A DNA stretch of 64,000 bases from positions 1,364,001-1,428,000 of the forward strand of contig CAWBUL010000006.1 in assembly GCA_963791885.1 (NCBI GenBank). The letters run 5' to 3'. Shown one piece after another: positions 37,109 through 46,163 of the stretch (positions within the stretch are counted from its first letter, which is position 1; every line of letters begins with the position of its first letter). Under the pieces are notes generated by a model. That model ran no database searches. It worked only from the letters and a program-made list of their open reading frames with translations, and was not told the DNA's origin. The translations under genes were made by a program, and so were the position numbers. This stretch comes from CAVSUZ01 sp963791885. GTDB taxonomy: Bacteria > Pseudomonadota > Alphaproteobacteria > Acetobacterales > Acetobacteraceae.

Positions 37109-38199
37109 CAGCCGGCTGCGATGAATTCCTGGAATTTCAGGACAGCGTTTTTGTAGTTGTCGCCCCACCAGGCGAAGTCCTTCTGAAAATACTTTCCGAC
37201 CATTTTGGGACTGGTTGGCAGCTTGTCGGCGATGCTCGCGGGCAACAGATCCACGGCCTTGGTATTGGCGATTGCGTAGCTGGTGGCTTGCATCCAGTTC
37301 GCCGCAGCCTGGTCATCGTTCACGATAAAATCGATGAGGCGGAAGGCGGCGTCCTTATTGCGTGCGCCCCGCGGCACGACGAGATAGTCGCCGTTGAGCT
37401 GCATCTGGTCATAGACAAAGCCGAGCTCAGCACCTTTCGCATTCGCAAGGACGACGCGGCCGCTCGCGATCGAGGCTAGCGGTCCTTCGTGCTGCTGCAG
37501 AAAGTTCACAGGCTCCTGATTATTATCGTACCAGACGATGTTGCTCTTGCCGAGTGTCTTCAGGCTGGCGAGGGCGCGGTCGACATCCAACGGGTACAGC
37601 TTGTCTATCGGCACGCCCGATGCCAACAGTGCCGCTTCCAGCGTGCCGGAATCCGCGATATGCTTGGAGAGTGAGCGCAAGCCAGGTCGCTGTTTGGTGT
37701 CCCAAAACTCTGCCCAGGTCTTCGGCGCATCGGCATCGCTCACCGTATGGCGGTCATAACCCATGCCCGACAGAAACAGGGCGTATTCGATACCATACGT
37801 GCTTTTGGCGAAAGGCGGCACTTTGCTGGTATTGATCACGTTGAAATCGAGTGGCTCGAACAGATTTTCCTTGATGCCCTCAATGAATTCGCCGCCGGCG
37901 ATCTCAACCAGATCCCACTCAGACTGACCCGATGCGATTTGCACTTTCAATCCGGCCAGGGTGGAGTTGACGCCGAGGGTCACGGCGATCCCGGTCTTTG
38001 CTCGGAACGGAGCGAGCAGGTATTTCTCCACCGAATCGCCGTAGGAGCCGCCATAGGATACGAAGTTCAGGCTGCTGCCGGCCGCGTGCGCGATCCGTGT
38101 GCCATCCAATAAAGCCCCAGCGGCAAGCAGACCGCCCATCATCTCGCGCCGCCTTACCGTCAGGCCGCCGACCGCAAACCCGTGTTGTCGAGATGCCAT
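37108..38199 (-). CDS. Spermidine/putrescine-type ABC substrate-binding protein (PotD-like)
   Basis: 363-residue receptor. The N terminus has a twin-Arg-like signal (TVRRREMMGGLLAAGALL, cleavage near AHA); the mature protein starts LNFVSYGGSYGDSVEKYLLAPF, and contains WDLVEIAGGEF and WAEFWDTKQRPGLRSLSKH, typical of the PotD/PotF/AfuA group. First gene of the operon; GGGAG lies upstream of the ATG. Ligand unknown. Confidence 0.9.
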   Translation of the reverse strand: MASRQHGFAVGGLTVRRREMMGGLLAAGALLDGTRIAHAAGSSLNFVSYGGSYGDSVEKYLLAPFRAKTGIAVTLGVNSTLAGLKVQIASGQSEWDLVEIAGGEFIEGIKENLFEPLDFNVINTSKVPPFAKSTYGIEYALFLSGMGYDRHTVSDADAPKTWAEFWDTKQRPGLRSLSKHIADSGTLEAALLASGVPIDKLYPLDVDRALASLKTLGKSNIVWYDNNQEPVNFLQQHEGPLASIASGRVVLANAKGAELGFVYDQMQLNGDYLVVPRGARNKDAAFRLIDFIVNDDQAAANWMQATSYAIANTKAVDLLPASIADKLPTSPKMVGKYFQKDFAWWGDNYKNAVLKFQEFIAAG

Positions 38200-38498
38200 T
38201 TGCCCAGCTCTCCCCTGCCTGGTTGGGTTCGCTCAACCCGGAGCACGCAATAACGGTGCCATAGGTTCGATGAGCCGCTAAGGAACGTACTGCCCCAACT
38301 AAGGATGCGCGGGTCGGCTACAGAGAGCAAGAGATGCGGTTGTCAGCCACTCACCGTGTGTCTACCTTCGAGGCAGCAACATTCGCGCGCTTGATCCCAC
38401 GCCAAGATGTGCCGGTAAAATAAGCAGACAATACCTGCCTGCCGGCCTGTTATGATGACATCGCCACATGGGCCCCACCTGGACCAGGGAGTTCGCTG
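38200..38498. other. 299-bp divergent intergenic region
   Basis: It separates the leftward importer from the rightward Rieske oxygenase. A small hairpin GGGTT/AACCC lies near 38224-38239, and TATGAT-like and TAAAAT-like -10 candidates are seen near 38452 and 38414, but no convincing -35 partner. It has no recognisable gene. Confidence 0.4.
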
Positions 38499-39701
38499 AT
38501 GCCTCGATCTGTGGTTGAATTGCTGGGCGAAGATGCAATTAAGCGTATCCGCCTGCCCGTGTCTCAGGCGGGCGGATTGCCACGGCAGGCCTATACGAGC
38601 CAGGAGTTTTTTGAGCTGGAGCGTGAACGGCTGTTTCCGCGTGTTTGGGTCGGTGTTGGGTTCACCAGCGACGTCGCGGAACCGGGTGATGCCGTGCCGC
38701 TGTTGGTCGCCGGCCTGCCGATCATTACATGCCGTGGTAAGGACGGGCAGATCCGCGCCTTCCATAACGTGTGCCGGCATCGCGCGGCGATGGTGCTGGA
38801 AAAGCCCGCGAGGGGCCTGAACGTCCTGCGCTGCCCTTACCACGCCTGGGCGTGGGACTTGCAGGGCAGTCTGAAGGCCATGCCCTATTTCGACGGAACG
38901 CCGGATAGCCGGGACTGCGGCCTGGATTGGGGCGCGAACGGGCTGGTGCCGATCCGCACCGCCGTGTGGCATCATTGGGTCTTCGTCAATCTCGATGGCA
39001 ACGCACCGCCGCTGGAAGATTATCTCGCGCCGATGAACGAGCTCACGGCCGGGTTCGACCTCAGCGCTACACGGCTGCACCGGCGGCTCGACTGGGAATT
39101 CAACGCCAATTGGAAATTCCAGAACGACAACTGGGAAACCTATCACCATGTCTGGGTGCACGAGGGAATCTTCACCCGCATGTCGGAAGACCTGGATTTC
39201 ACGACGCGTGAACCACGCATGCGGCCGATGCAGTGGGAGAATGTGGTAACTCTGAAGCGGCAGCCCGGTTCGAACCGGCTGACCTTCAACGGTGATGGGC
39301 TGCCGCTGATCCCCCCCACGCCAGGTCACGAAACCCGTGCCGGCGGCACCAGTCTGATCTTTCCCAACGTCACGCTGACCGTTTCTGAGAATCACCTGGC
39401 GTCGGTCATTACCGATCCATTGGCGCCAGACCGCACGCATGCGGTCCTCGGCTTCTTCTTCGTCGGTGACGCTGCGACCTCTGACGACATGGCTCCGTAT
39501 CGGGAGCCGGTGCTGGACCGCTGGCTTGGTAAGTCGCGCAGCAGCCGCGGCATGGATGGAATCCGCTCACAGGATTTCAGCATCTGGGAGAGCCAGCAGA
39601 TCGCGCGGCGTTCCGCTGTGGCGGATGACGTGAAATTCTCTCCGGTGTGGGAAAGGAATATCCACCATTTCCATAATCGGATGATCGACGCGCTGCTATG
39701 A
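38499..39701 (+). CDS. Rieske non-haem iron oxygenase, alpha subunit
   Basis: 400 residues. The Rieske 2Fe-2S ligands are C92, H94, C112 and H115 (CRHR ... CPYH) and the mononuclear iron site is in NDNWETYHHVWVHEG (E213, H216, H221). The family catalyses ring hydroxylation or N-/O-demethylation; the general form resembles the quaternary-amine (GbcA-like) and aryl-carboxylate oxygenases. No ferredoxin or reductase gene is adjacent. 16 bases separate it from a PuuE-like gene, likely co-transcribed. Confidence 0.88.
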   Translation: MPRSVVELLGEDAIKRIRLPVSQAGGLPRQAYTSQEFFELERERLFPRVWVGVGFTSDVAEPGDAVPLLVAGLPIITCRGKDGQIRAFHNVCRHRAAMVLEKPARGLNVLRCPYHAWAWDLQGSLKAMPYFDGTPDSRDCGLDWGANGLVPIRTAVWHHWVFVNLDGNAPPLEDYLAPMNELTAGFDLSATRLHRRLDWEFNANWKFQNDNWETYHHVWVHEGIFTRMSEDLDFTTREPRMRPMQWENVVTLKRQPGSNRLTFNGDGLPLIPPTPGHETRAGGTSLIFPNVTLTVSENHLASVITDPLAPDRTHAVLGFFFVGDAATSDDMAPYREPVLDRWLGKSRSSRGMDGIRSQDFSIWESQQIARRSAVADDVKFSPVWERNIHHFHNRMIDALL

Positions 39702-39717
39702 ACGGCTGGACCATAGC

Positions 39718-40626
39718 GTGAACCAGTGTCCGTCCCACCTCACCCGTGATTTTGTCGGATACGGCGGCCATCCGCCGAACCCACGCTGGCCGAACAGTGC
39801 CCGCGTCGCCCTGAACATCGTGCTGAATTATGAGGAAGGTAGCGAGCCGTCAGTACCGGACGGAGACGGAAGCAGTGAGACCGGGCTGATCGACGCCAGC
39901 GGTGGCATGCAGACGCGGGATCTCGCGGCGGAATCGATGTTCGAATATGGCAGCCGCGTCGGCGTATGGCGCCTGCTGCGGATCCTGCGTGAACGGTCTG
40001 CCCCGGCAACCATGTTCGCCTGTGCGGTGGCTCTCGAGCGCAATCCCGAGCTTGTCGCGACCATCAACGACGCCCAACTCGATATCTGCTGTCATGGCCG
40101 GCGGTGGATTAAGCATGCCGAACTGACGGAAACGCAGGAACGCCAGGAAATCGCGCAGGCGGTCGCCTCCCTCACTCACCTCACGGGCGTCCCACCGGCC
40201 GGTTGGTATTGCCGTTATACGCCAAGCGTGAACACGCGCAGGCTGCTGGTAGAGCATGGCGGTTTTCTGTACAATTCGGATTCCTATAACGACGAGCTGC
40301 CGTATTGGACGCGTGTCGGCGAAACACCGCATCTCGTCGTGCCATACAGCCTGGTCAATAACGATGCGCGTTTCATTCGTGGAGCGCTCGCGTCAGCGGA
40401 TGACTTCGTCACCTTCTTGAAGGACGCCCTTGAGCTGCTCCATCGCGAGGGGGAAAAGACGCCGAAGATGATGTCGGTCGGCCTGCACATGCGGCTGATG
40501 GGCCATCCCGGCCGGGCAGTCGCGTTGGAGCGATTCCTGGATCACGCGCAAAGGCTCGACGGCGTCTGGATCTGCGGGCGATCGGATATCGCTCAGCACT
40601 GGCATCGAACTCATCCGCCGAGCTGA
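39718..40626 (+). CDS. Polysaccharide-deacetylase-fold hydrolase, PuuE/allantoinase-like
   Basis: 302-residue protein of the NodB-fold group whose N terminus (DFVGYGGHPPNPRWPNSARV and VLNYEEGSE) is characteristic of cofactor-independent allantoinase PuuE and relatives. ICCHGRRW and WYCRYTPSVNTRRLL are further landmarks. These relatives open cyclic amides, so hydrolysis of a C-N bond is likely; the actual substrate is not shown. GTG start, 16 bases after the Rieske gene. Confidence 0.85.
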   Translation: MNQCPSHLTRDFVGYGGHPPNPRWPNSARVALNIVLNYEEGSEPSVPDGDGSSETGLIDASGGMQTRDLAAESMFEYGSRVGVWRLLRILRERSAPATMFACAVALERNPELVATINDAQLDICCHGRRWIKHAELTETQERQEIAQAVASLTHLTGVPPAGWYCRYTPSVNTRRLLVEHGGFLYNSDSYNDELPYWTRVGETPHLVVPYSLVNNDARFIRGALASADDFVTFLKDALELLHREGEKTPKMMSVGLHMRLMGHPGRAVALERFLDHAQRLDGVWICGRSDIAQHWHRTHPPS

Positions 40627-40628
40627 AT

Positions 40629-41381
40629 TTAGCCCGCCGTTTGCCGTGACGCGGAACGAGGCGCCCCGGTCTTGCGCGGCGCCGCTGGCGAGACCATCGC
40701 CGCCTGACGAACAGCCTCGCGCCAAGCCTCGATCGTCTTGCGCATGCGGCCGTCCATGGCGCTGCGCAAGCGTGTCGCATCTCCATCCGACACATACGAT
40801 AATATGGTTCGGTTCTCGGCCATGGTTTCTTGCACCCGACGGGGCATCACGGCGAAGACAGCGGTGGACGAAGCCTGCCAGACTTGATCCCACAATTCCT
40901 GGATCAGGTCTCGCATGAAATGATTGGGGCAGGGGTTCAGCAGTGCGGTCCAGAAGGCACGATTCTTCACTGCGAATCGGACCGGCCGATTGGCCGCACG
41001 CTCCATCTCGTCGAGTAATCGCGCCAGCTCGGCCAGGGAGCCCGCGTCATGGTGTGGTAGCGCGGCGAGTGCGGCTGCCTTCTCCAACGTCATCCGCGCT
41101 TCGGTGACGTCGTGGCCCCGTTGGTAAGACAGGGTCGCGACCTCGGCACCACGATGCAGATGCATCGCCACCAGGCCTTCCTTCTGGAGCAAGCGCAGTG
41201 CCTCGCGGATCGGCATTTCGCTGAGGTTGAGTTCGTGAGCCAATTGCGCCAGACGCAATCGGTCGCCCGGCTTGAAGGTCCCCTGGAAAATCTTGCGGCG
41301 CAATGTCTCGTAGGCAAAGCCTGTCTTGGAAAATGCCGATGTCGGCTCGCTCACTCGCTCGGTGTTTGGTGATTTCTTCAA
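40629..41381 (-). CDS. GntR-family transcriptional regulator, FadR/FCD subfamily
   Basis: 250 residues. A winged helix-turn-helix (YETLRRKIFQGTFKPGDRL to LSEMPIREALRLLQKEGLV, residues about 25-85) is followed by an all-helical FCD effector domain (MTLEKAAALAALPHHDAG ... LAEWREAVRQ). FCD regulators sense organic acids. It ends the leftward unit with the NMT1-like and oxygenase genes; the repeated palindrome at 43359 and 46682 is its candidate operator. Confidence 0.9.
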   Translation of the reverse strand: MKKSPNTERVSEPTSAFSKTGFAYETLRRKIFQGTFKPGDRLRLAQLAHELNLSEMPIREALRLLQKEGLVAMHLHRGAEVATLSYQRGHDVTEARMTLEKAAALAALPHHDAGSLAELARLLDEMERAANRPVRFAVKNRAFWTALLNPCPNHFMRDLIQELWDQVWQASSTAVFAVMPRRVQETMAENRTILSYVSDGDATRLRSAMDGRMRKTIEAWREAVRQAAMVSPAAPRKTGAPRSASRQTAG

Positions 41382-41433
41382 CGACGGTCCCTGGGCGGCT
41401 CCCCGGGGTCACTAGCACCTCACTGGACAGCGG

Positions 41434-42415
41434 TCACGTGGCCTTATGGCTCTGTTCGATCTTCATACGGATATGGCGGCCTGCGGTGGTTTCGGGGAAC
41501 CGGGGGCCGACGCCGGGTAACCCGCATGTCGGAATGCAAGCGATCGGTGCATCGTCGTTTGGATGCATGAAGTAGCCGATCGACTGCCGGCGACTCTCAG
41601 CCAGATTGATCACGGGCGGGTTCACCACGCGATGCACCGTGGACGCCCAGCGCCCGTTGGTCCAGCGCGCCATCATGTCCCCCAAGTTGACGACGAGTTC
41701 CCCCGGTCCCGCCACCACGCCGGACCAAGCACCATTCGGCATCAGGTACTTCGAGCCCACCTGCAGCATCGGTCATCGCCAGAATCGTCATGGCGCCGAA
41801 ATCGGTGTGCGCTCCGGTGCGCAACTGGCCCGGGCGCGGCCGTTCGGTCAGTGGCGGATAGTGATGCGTTGACATGATGCTGAAGTGACGATCGATCTTG
41901 TCGGCAAACCATGACCCTGGCAGTTCGAGCGCACAGGCGAATAGACGTAGCAGATCCTCGGATAGATGTTCGAAGCTGCGGTACAGCGCAATCATTGTCG
42001 GCGTGAAGCTCGGGGGCCTCTCGGGAAGGACGTTCGGCGCGTAACTCTCGGCCGCCTCGGCAAACTCGGCGTAATGCGCACGGTGATCGTCGATCGGGCC
42101 CAGGAAAAAGCTCTCCCGTAGATCCGGCGGCACGTCGACGCCCATCGTTTTGCCCAGGTTACGGCTGGCGAGTTCGTGATAGCCGCGCTGCCGGCGGGCG
42201 ACCGGAGGGGCCGCGCCGCGCTTCTCCGGCAGGGGCTGGTCGAAGAAGGCACGTGATTGCGCGAACGCTTCGGCGAGCAAGGACTCCTCGATGCCATGGC
42301 CCGATATCATCAGGAAACCGATTTGTTCGCAGGCCGCGCGCACCTCATCGATCACCGGCTGACGGTGGGTGCCCAGCCGAAACGGGGTCAGATCGATGCT
42401 CGGCACGCGATCCAT
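41434..42415 (-). pseudogene. 2-oxoglutarate/Fe(II) oxygenase (isopenicillin-N-synthase-like), frameshifted
   Basis: Segment 1 from ATG 42415 gives PSIDLTPFRLGT, GFLMISGHGIEE and the HxD iron motif THTDFG-type (TGAHTDFGAMTIL). The frame is lost between about 41765 and 41735; segment 2 gives the rest, GPGELVVNLGDMMARWTNGRWASTVHRV (distal His) and ESRRQSIGYF with the RxS co-substrate motif. Rejoined it is a normal enzyme of about 325 residues. It lies 11 bases after the NMT1-like gene and is a divergent paralogue of the oxygenase at 43578. Confidence 0.83.
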
Positions 42416-42426
42416 TGTAGCGCTCC

Positions 42427-43329
42427 TTAACAGGGATCGGTTCGGCTCAGGCCGGAATCGACAATCAGATCGAACGGAAAGTCATGGGTGATCAACCCAC
42501 CCGACACCAATGCGGCCTTCAGCCGCAGAAAGGCGGACAGAGGCAGATCCGGCGTCTTGGCCCACAGATCGGATTGGCGATAAGCCGCCAGCATCCGTGC
42601 CAGTTTAGGCACCGGCCAATCAGGGAAGAAGCTGGCGATCGCCGTGGCTGCTTCTTCGGGCGATGCGCTGTGGAAGCTGGCTTGCGACATAGCCATCCCG
42701 CGCACGAGGCGACGGCACGCATCGCGTTGGCTCGCGACGAAGTCTCGGTGCGCATAGAAGGTCGTGTAGGCGATGTCTCCGCGCACCGAGAAGCGATGCC
42801 AGACATGGCAGCCGGCGGCGCACAGATCATCAACAAAGGGCTCGAATACCTGTGCCACGTCTGCATCGCCTGCCAGCAGCGCCGAAGCCCCCTGGGCCAT
42901 GGTTGCCGTCAGCACGCGCCGTAGCTGTGCTACGTCCCAGCCCGCCCGCGCCAGGTCGTCCTGGAGCATGAGCCAAGGCGTCGGCACTTCGGTGGCAACG
43001 GCAACGCGCAGATCCCGCAGATCCGCAAAGCGGAATCGCGGTCGCGGCGAACGGCCCAGCAGCACGAACGGATCGCGCGCGACGATTTGCGCGAAGCAGA
43101 CCAGTGGGCAGTCGCGGTCTGCCTCGTGATGCAGCATCACGCGCATCGGTCCGCCCCAGGACACATCAGCCTTCCCGTCGAGCAGCATTCTGCCCGTCTG
43201 GCTCGCGTCGGGTGAAGTAATCAGCGTGACGTCGAGACCGGCTTGCTCGAAATAGCCAAGCGCCAGGGCGTAGTAGAACGGCGCATAACCGAACGCGCGC
43301 AGGTTTTCGCAAAGGCGCAAGCTTGTCAT
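42427..43329 (-). CDS. NMT1/THI5-like binding-protein-fold protein without a signal peptide
   Basis: 300 residues with the NMT1/THI5 fold: LRLCENLRAFGYAPFYYALALGYFEQAGLDV, the SPDASQTGRMLLDGKADVSWGG box, and FYAHRDFVASQRDACRRLVRGM. ABC-type receptors of this family carry signal peptides; neither start candidate (43401, 43329) does, so it may be a cytoplasmic enzyme or ligand carrier. It could alternatively be a transporter receptor with a truncated N terminus. First gene of the leftward unit ending in the GntR regulator. Confidence 0.78.
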   Translation of the reverse strand: MTSLRLCENLRAFGYAPFYYALALGYFEQAGLDVTLITSPDASQTGRMLLDGKADVSWGGPMRVMLHHEADRDCPLVCFAQIVARDPFVLLGRSPRPRFRFADLRDLRVAVATEVPTPWLMLQDDLARAGWDVAQLRRVLTATMAQGASALLAGDADVAQVFEPFVDDLCAAGCHVWHRFSVRGDIAYTTFYAHRDFVASQRDACRRLVRGMAMSQASFHSASPEEAATAIASFFPDWPVPKLARMLAAYRQSDLWAKTPDLPLSAFLRLKAALVSGGLITHDFPFDLIVDSGLSRTDPC

Positions 43330-43358
43330 CGGCCGCCGTGGCAATGCATCAAGTTGAT

Positions 43359-43370
43359 ATTTGATCAGAT
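43359..43370. promoter_or_regulatory. Candidate operator, ATTTGATCAGAT
   Basis: Differs at one base from the perfect 12-bp palindrome ATCTGATCAGAT at 46682. It lies 30 bases upstream of the NMT1-like start, where a repressor would block the promoter. Binding protein unknown; the FCD regulator at 40629 is the natural candidate. Confidence 0.5.
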
Positions 43371-43381
43371 CTAGTATGAGA

Positions 43382-43429
43382 GACGCCCGTCCTGGCGTCA
43401 ATGCTGGAGGTCGCGTCCGCTACCGGACG
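43382..43429. repeat. Two adjacent inverted repeats
   Basis: GACGCC (43382-43387) with GGCGTC (43394-43399), and CGTCCG (43414-43419) with CGGACG (43424-43429). Each is a perfect 6-bp stem with a 6- or 4-nt loop. They fill the middle of a 248-bp divergent promoter region and could be regulatory sites or leader structures. Confidence 0.5.
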
Positions 43430-43476
43430 GAGACGTGTGAGAGCAGAAAGCGAGGGAAGCCCGCCCACTCTACGCC

Positions 43477-43496
43477 AGATCAGATATGATATCAGA
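43477..43496. promoter_or_regulatory. Second candidate operator, GATCAGAT plus TGATATCA
   Basis: AGATCAGAT (43477-43485) is followed by the 8-bp palindrome TGATATCA (43487-43494). The core repeats that of 43359 and 46682, and the site lies about 80 bases before the oxygenase start at 43578. Confidence 0.4.
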
Positions 43497-43577
43497 CTTG
43501 CCTTCGAATTAGGCATTCCGCGCCGAACCTGTTCAGCAATCGTGCAACTCTCGGCGGTATAAACGCTTGATTGCCGG

Positions 43578-44597
43578 ATGGCGGCGACCATGCAACTCTT
43601 TTGGACCGCGGGTAGTGGGCAGGAGGCGGAGTTGGACGATGCGAAGGCGCGGCATGTCGATGTCTCGGCCATTCCTGTTATCGATGTCGCCGCACTGAGT
43701 CAGGGTGGCAAGGCGGAGCGCGCGGTCGGCCTGGAGATGCTGTGTGCGGCGGAAGGGATCGGCTTCTTCTATATCCGGAACTGCGCGATTCCGCAGACAC
43801 TGATCGCACAGGTTTTCGATATCTCGCGCCAGTTTTTCTCGGCCTTGCCGGCGGAGAAGGCACGTGTTGCGGTCAATGCAGGACATCGTGGCTTCATCCG
43901 TGTCGGTGAGGCCAAAATGAGCGACAAGGCGCAACCGGATCTGAAGGAGAGCTTCATCTGGGGCCTGGATGCGCCCGGCCCCGACGGCATTCCGCCCAAT
44001 CAATGGCCGGACTTCCTGCCCGGGATGCGCAAGGTGCTGACCGATTTCTTTGCGGTGGGCAACGCGGTTGGATGGCAGTTGCTGCGCGCTGTCGCCGCGG
44101 CCCTGGATCTCGACCCCGAAAGTTTCGTCCGTACCATCGACCGGCCGATCAGCCGGGGGTCCATCATCTACTATCCGGAGCAGCCGGACGGCCCTGAGCC
44201 CGAGCGCTTCGGTGTGTCCAGCCACACGGATTACGGCTGCCTCACCTTGCTCTATCAGGACGATGCTGGCGGACTGCAAGTCCAAGGCCGGTCCGGCGAG
44301 TGGCTCGCCGCGCCACCTATCGCCGGCACCTTCGTTGTGAATGTCGGCGACCTGCTCGCGCGCTGGAGCAACGACCAATTCCGCTCCACGCCGCACCGGG
44401 TGATCAACCGCTCTGGCCGCACCGGCTATTCGACCGCGCTCTTTGTCGATCCGAACCGTGACACGATGATCACCCCGGTGACCCGGCCCGGCGAAGAGCC
44501 GCGCTACCCTCCGGTGACCTGCGGCGAATATCTGCGCAGCCGGCTGGACGCCGCGTTCGACTACCGCAAACGCGCCGCCGAGCAGGCGCCGGCCTGA
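43578..44597 (+). CDS. 2OG/Fe(II)-type oxygenase (isopenicillin-N-synthase-like), atypical co-substrate site
   Basis: 339 residues with the DIOX_N half (IPVIDVAALS, GFFYIRNCAIP) and the catalytic jelly-roll. Iron ligands H216 and D218 (SSHTDYG) and H273 (STPHRV) are present. The position of the 2OG-binding Arg, usually R-Y-S or R-x-S, reads RTGYS, with Gly where the Arg should be and Arg two residues earlier. It may use a different co-substrate or binding mode. Starts a rightward pair with the amidohydrolase 11 bases downstream. Confidence 0.87.
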   Translation: MAATMQLFWTAGSGQEAELDDAKARHVDVSAIPVIDVAALSQGGKAERAVGLEMLCAAEGIGFFYIRNCAIPQTLIAQVFDISRQFFSALPAEKARVAVNAGHRGFIRVGEAKMSDKAQPDLKESFIWGLDAPGPDGIPPNQWPDFLPGMRKVLTDFFAVGNAVGWQLLRAVAAALDLDPESFVRTIDRPISRGSIIYYPEQPDGPEPERFGVSSHTDYGCLTLLYQDDAGGLQVQGRSGEWLAAPPIAGTFVVNVGDLLARWSNDQFRSTPHRVINRSGRTGYSTALFVDPNRDTMITPVTRPGEEPRYPPVTCGEYLRSRLDAAFDYRKRAAEQAPA

Positions 44598-44608
44598 AGC
44601 GCACGAAT

Positions 44609-45598
44609 ATGCGGCGTATCGACACCCACGCCCACTACTATGGTGAGACCCTGTTCGCCGCGCTGGCCGATCGCAAGGACGTGCCGCGTGTCGAACATTC
44701 AGGCGGATCGCGCTTCATGGCGACATCCACCAGCCGCTTTCCTCTACGCGGCGGTTTTGTCGATCTCGACGCACGGCTGGCGTGGATGGACGCACAGGAG
44801 ATCGATCACCAGCTGATCACCTTTCCGGGGGCGCTGGGGCCGGACGTACTGCCGCCGCATGAGGCGATTCCGCTGGTGCGTGACGTAAACGATGAGCTGG
44901 CTTCGGTCTGCACGACGCACCCAACGCAATTCACCGCCCTGGCCGGGCTGCCTCTGGCCGAAATCGACGCGTCCATCGCGGAATTGGAGAGGGCACGCCG
45001 GCACCTGGGCCTGCGCGGCGCCATCCTGCCCAGCAACTACTTCCTCAGCCTCTCGCAGATGGGACGGATGCACCCGTTACTTGCCGCCGCCAGCAAACTC
45101 GGTGCGCACCTGATGATCCATCCGGGGCCGCGTCACGACGAGTCGTTGGCGCCGCATGCGTATGACGATCTCACCATGCACCGCGCTTCCACCATCGACC
45201 TGCACAACGGGATCAGCCACGCCACGCTGACGCTGGTACATAGCGGGCTGGAGGAGCGGTTCCCCGGCGCCACCTTCCAGGTGGTCAACCTGGGCGGTGC
45301 GTTTCCGATGTTGGTGGAACGCATGGACCATATCGTCGCCACGCGTGATCCCTCGGCGCCGCGACCCTCCTCATTGCTTGGCGGGCTCATGTTCGATTCA
45401 GCGTCGCTGGGACCGCGGTCGCTGGAACTGGCAGTCGCCGTACTGGGCGCGGAGCGGGTGATGCTGGGCACCGACTATCCGATCTTCGACAGCCGGGTTG
45501 CGACGGACGCGCTGGAAGCGGCCGCGCTCGGGGAGTCGGTGCGGGCCGCGGTGGCCGCGGGCAATGCGCTGCGCCTGCTGCATCCCGTTGCTAGCTGA
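44609..45598 (+). CDS. Amidohydrolase-2 family, ACMSD-like decarboxylase/hydrolase
   Basis: 329-residue TIM barrel. Metal site: H-x-H in DTHAHYYG near residue 7, H in MIHPGPRHD, and the Asp in GTDYPIFD near residue 295. The family contains aminocarboxymuconate-semialdehyde decarboxylase and other aromatic-acid decarboxylases (established). With oxygenases on both sides, decarboxylation or hydrolysis of an oxygenated intermediate is plausible. Its end overlaps the convergent decarboxylase gene by 8 bases. Confidence 0.86.
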   Translation: MRRIDTHAHYYGETLFAALADRKDVPRVEHSGGSRFMATSTSRFPLRGGFVDLDARLAWMDAQEIDHQLITFPGALGPDVLPPHEAIPLVRDVNDELASVCTTHPTQFTALAGLPLAEIDASIAELERARRHLGLRGAILPSNYFLSLSQMGRMHPLLAAASKLGAHLMIHPGPRHDESLAPHAYDDLTMHRASTIDLHNGISHATLTLVHSGLEERFPGATFQVVNLGGAFPMLVERMDHIVATRDPSAPRPSSLLGGLMFDSASLGPRSLELAVAVLGAERVMLGTDYPIFDSRVATDALEAAALGESVRAAVAAGNALRLLHPVAS

Positions 45599-46163
45599 CA
45601 GTGGCCCGCAGCGCCGCCTTGAAACGTTCACGCGTCTCTGCGCTATGGATCGCTCGATAATCTTGTGGCGAAGGATCCCCTGGAACGACCTTCAGCGCGG
45701 CAAAGACCGGGCCGCGCCGGCGAAGTAGGTCGGGGAGAGACGCGGAAAACATCTCCAGATCGTCGAAAGCACTGGCATCGGCAATTCCGGCGCCTCGTGC
45801 CATCGCCGCCAAGTCGACTTCGCGATTAGGCAGCGGATGTGAGCCATTCGCTTCGTAGCAGCCGTTCTGGCAGACGAAATGCACCAGGTTGGGCGGCGCC
45901 ACCCCGGCGATGGTGACCAGCGTGCCGAGATTCATGAGCAGGCTGCCGTCGCCATCCAGCACGATGATCTGCCGGTCGGGGAAGCCCAGAGCCAGGCCAA
46001 GCGCGTGCGATGAGGCTTGGCCCATCGCGCCAATAGACACATAGTTCAATGGATGCGGGGCGAGCCGCATCAGGTCGAAGGCGGCCTGGTAGGTGGCGAC
46101 GATCACCGCCCGATCCCGGTGCTGTGCGATCAGCCGCACACAATCATCGCGCCGCATTGGCAT
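45591..46163 (-). CDS. TPP-dependent decarboxylase, catalytic (PP) subunit, sulfopyruvate/phosphonopyruvate type
   Basis: 190 residues. The thiamine-diphosphate motif is GDGSLLMNLGTLVTIAG ... NGCYEANG (GDGS plus N), with Mg2+ ligands in the same block. It is the half-size PP domain found as ComE of sulfopyruvate decarboxylase or fused in phosphonopyruvate decarboxylase. The ATG at 46163 shares TGATG with the PYR-subunit stop (a GTG at 46166 is an alternative). It decarboxylates a 2-keto acid together with the PYR subunit; substrate unclear. Confidence 0.85.
   Translation of the reverse strand: MPMRRDDCVRLIAQHRDRAVIVATYQAAFDLMRLAPHPLNYVSIGAMGQASSHALGLALGFPDRQIIVLDGDGSLLMNLGTLVTIAGVAPPNLVHFVCQNGCYEANGSHPLPNREVDLAAMARGAGIADASAFDDLEMFSASLPDLLRRRGPVFAALKVVPGDPSPQDYRAIHSAETRERFKAALRATVS

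Noticed and set aside
38223..38240. Hairpin before the polyamine-type receptor gene
   Set aside because: Only a 5-bp stem and no T tract; not enough for a terminator or operator call.
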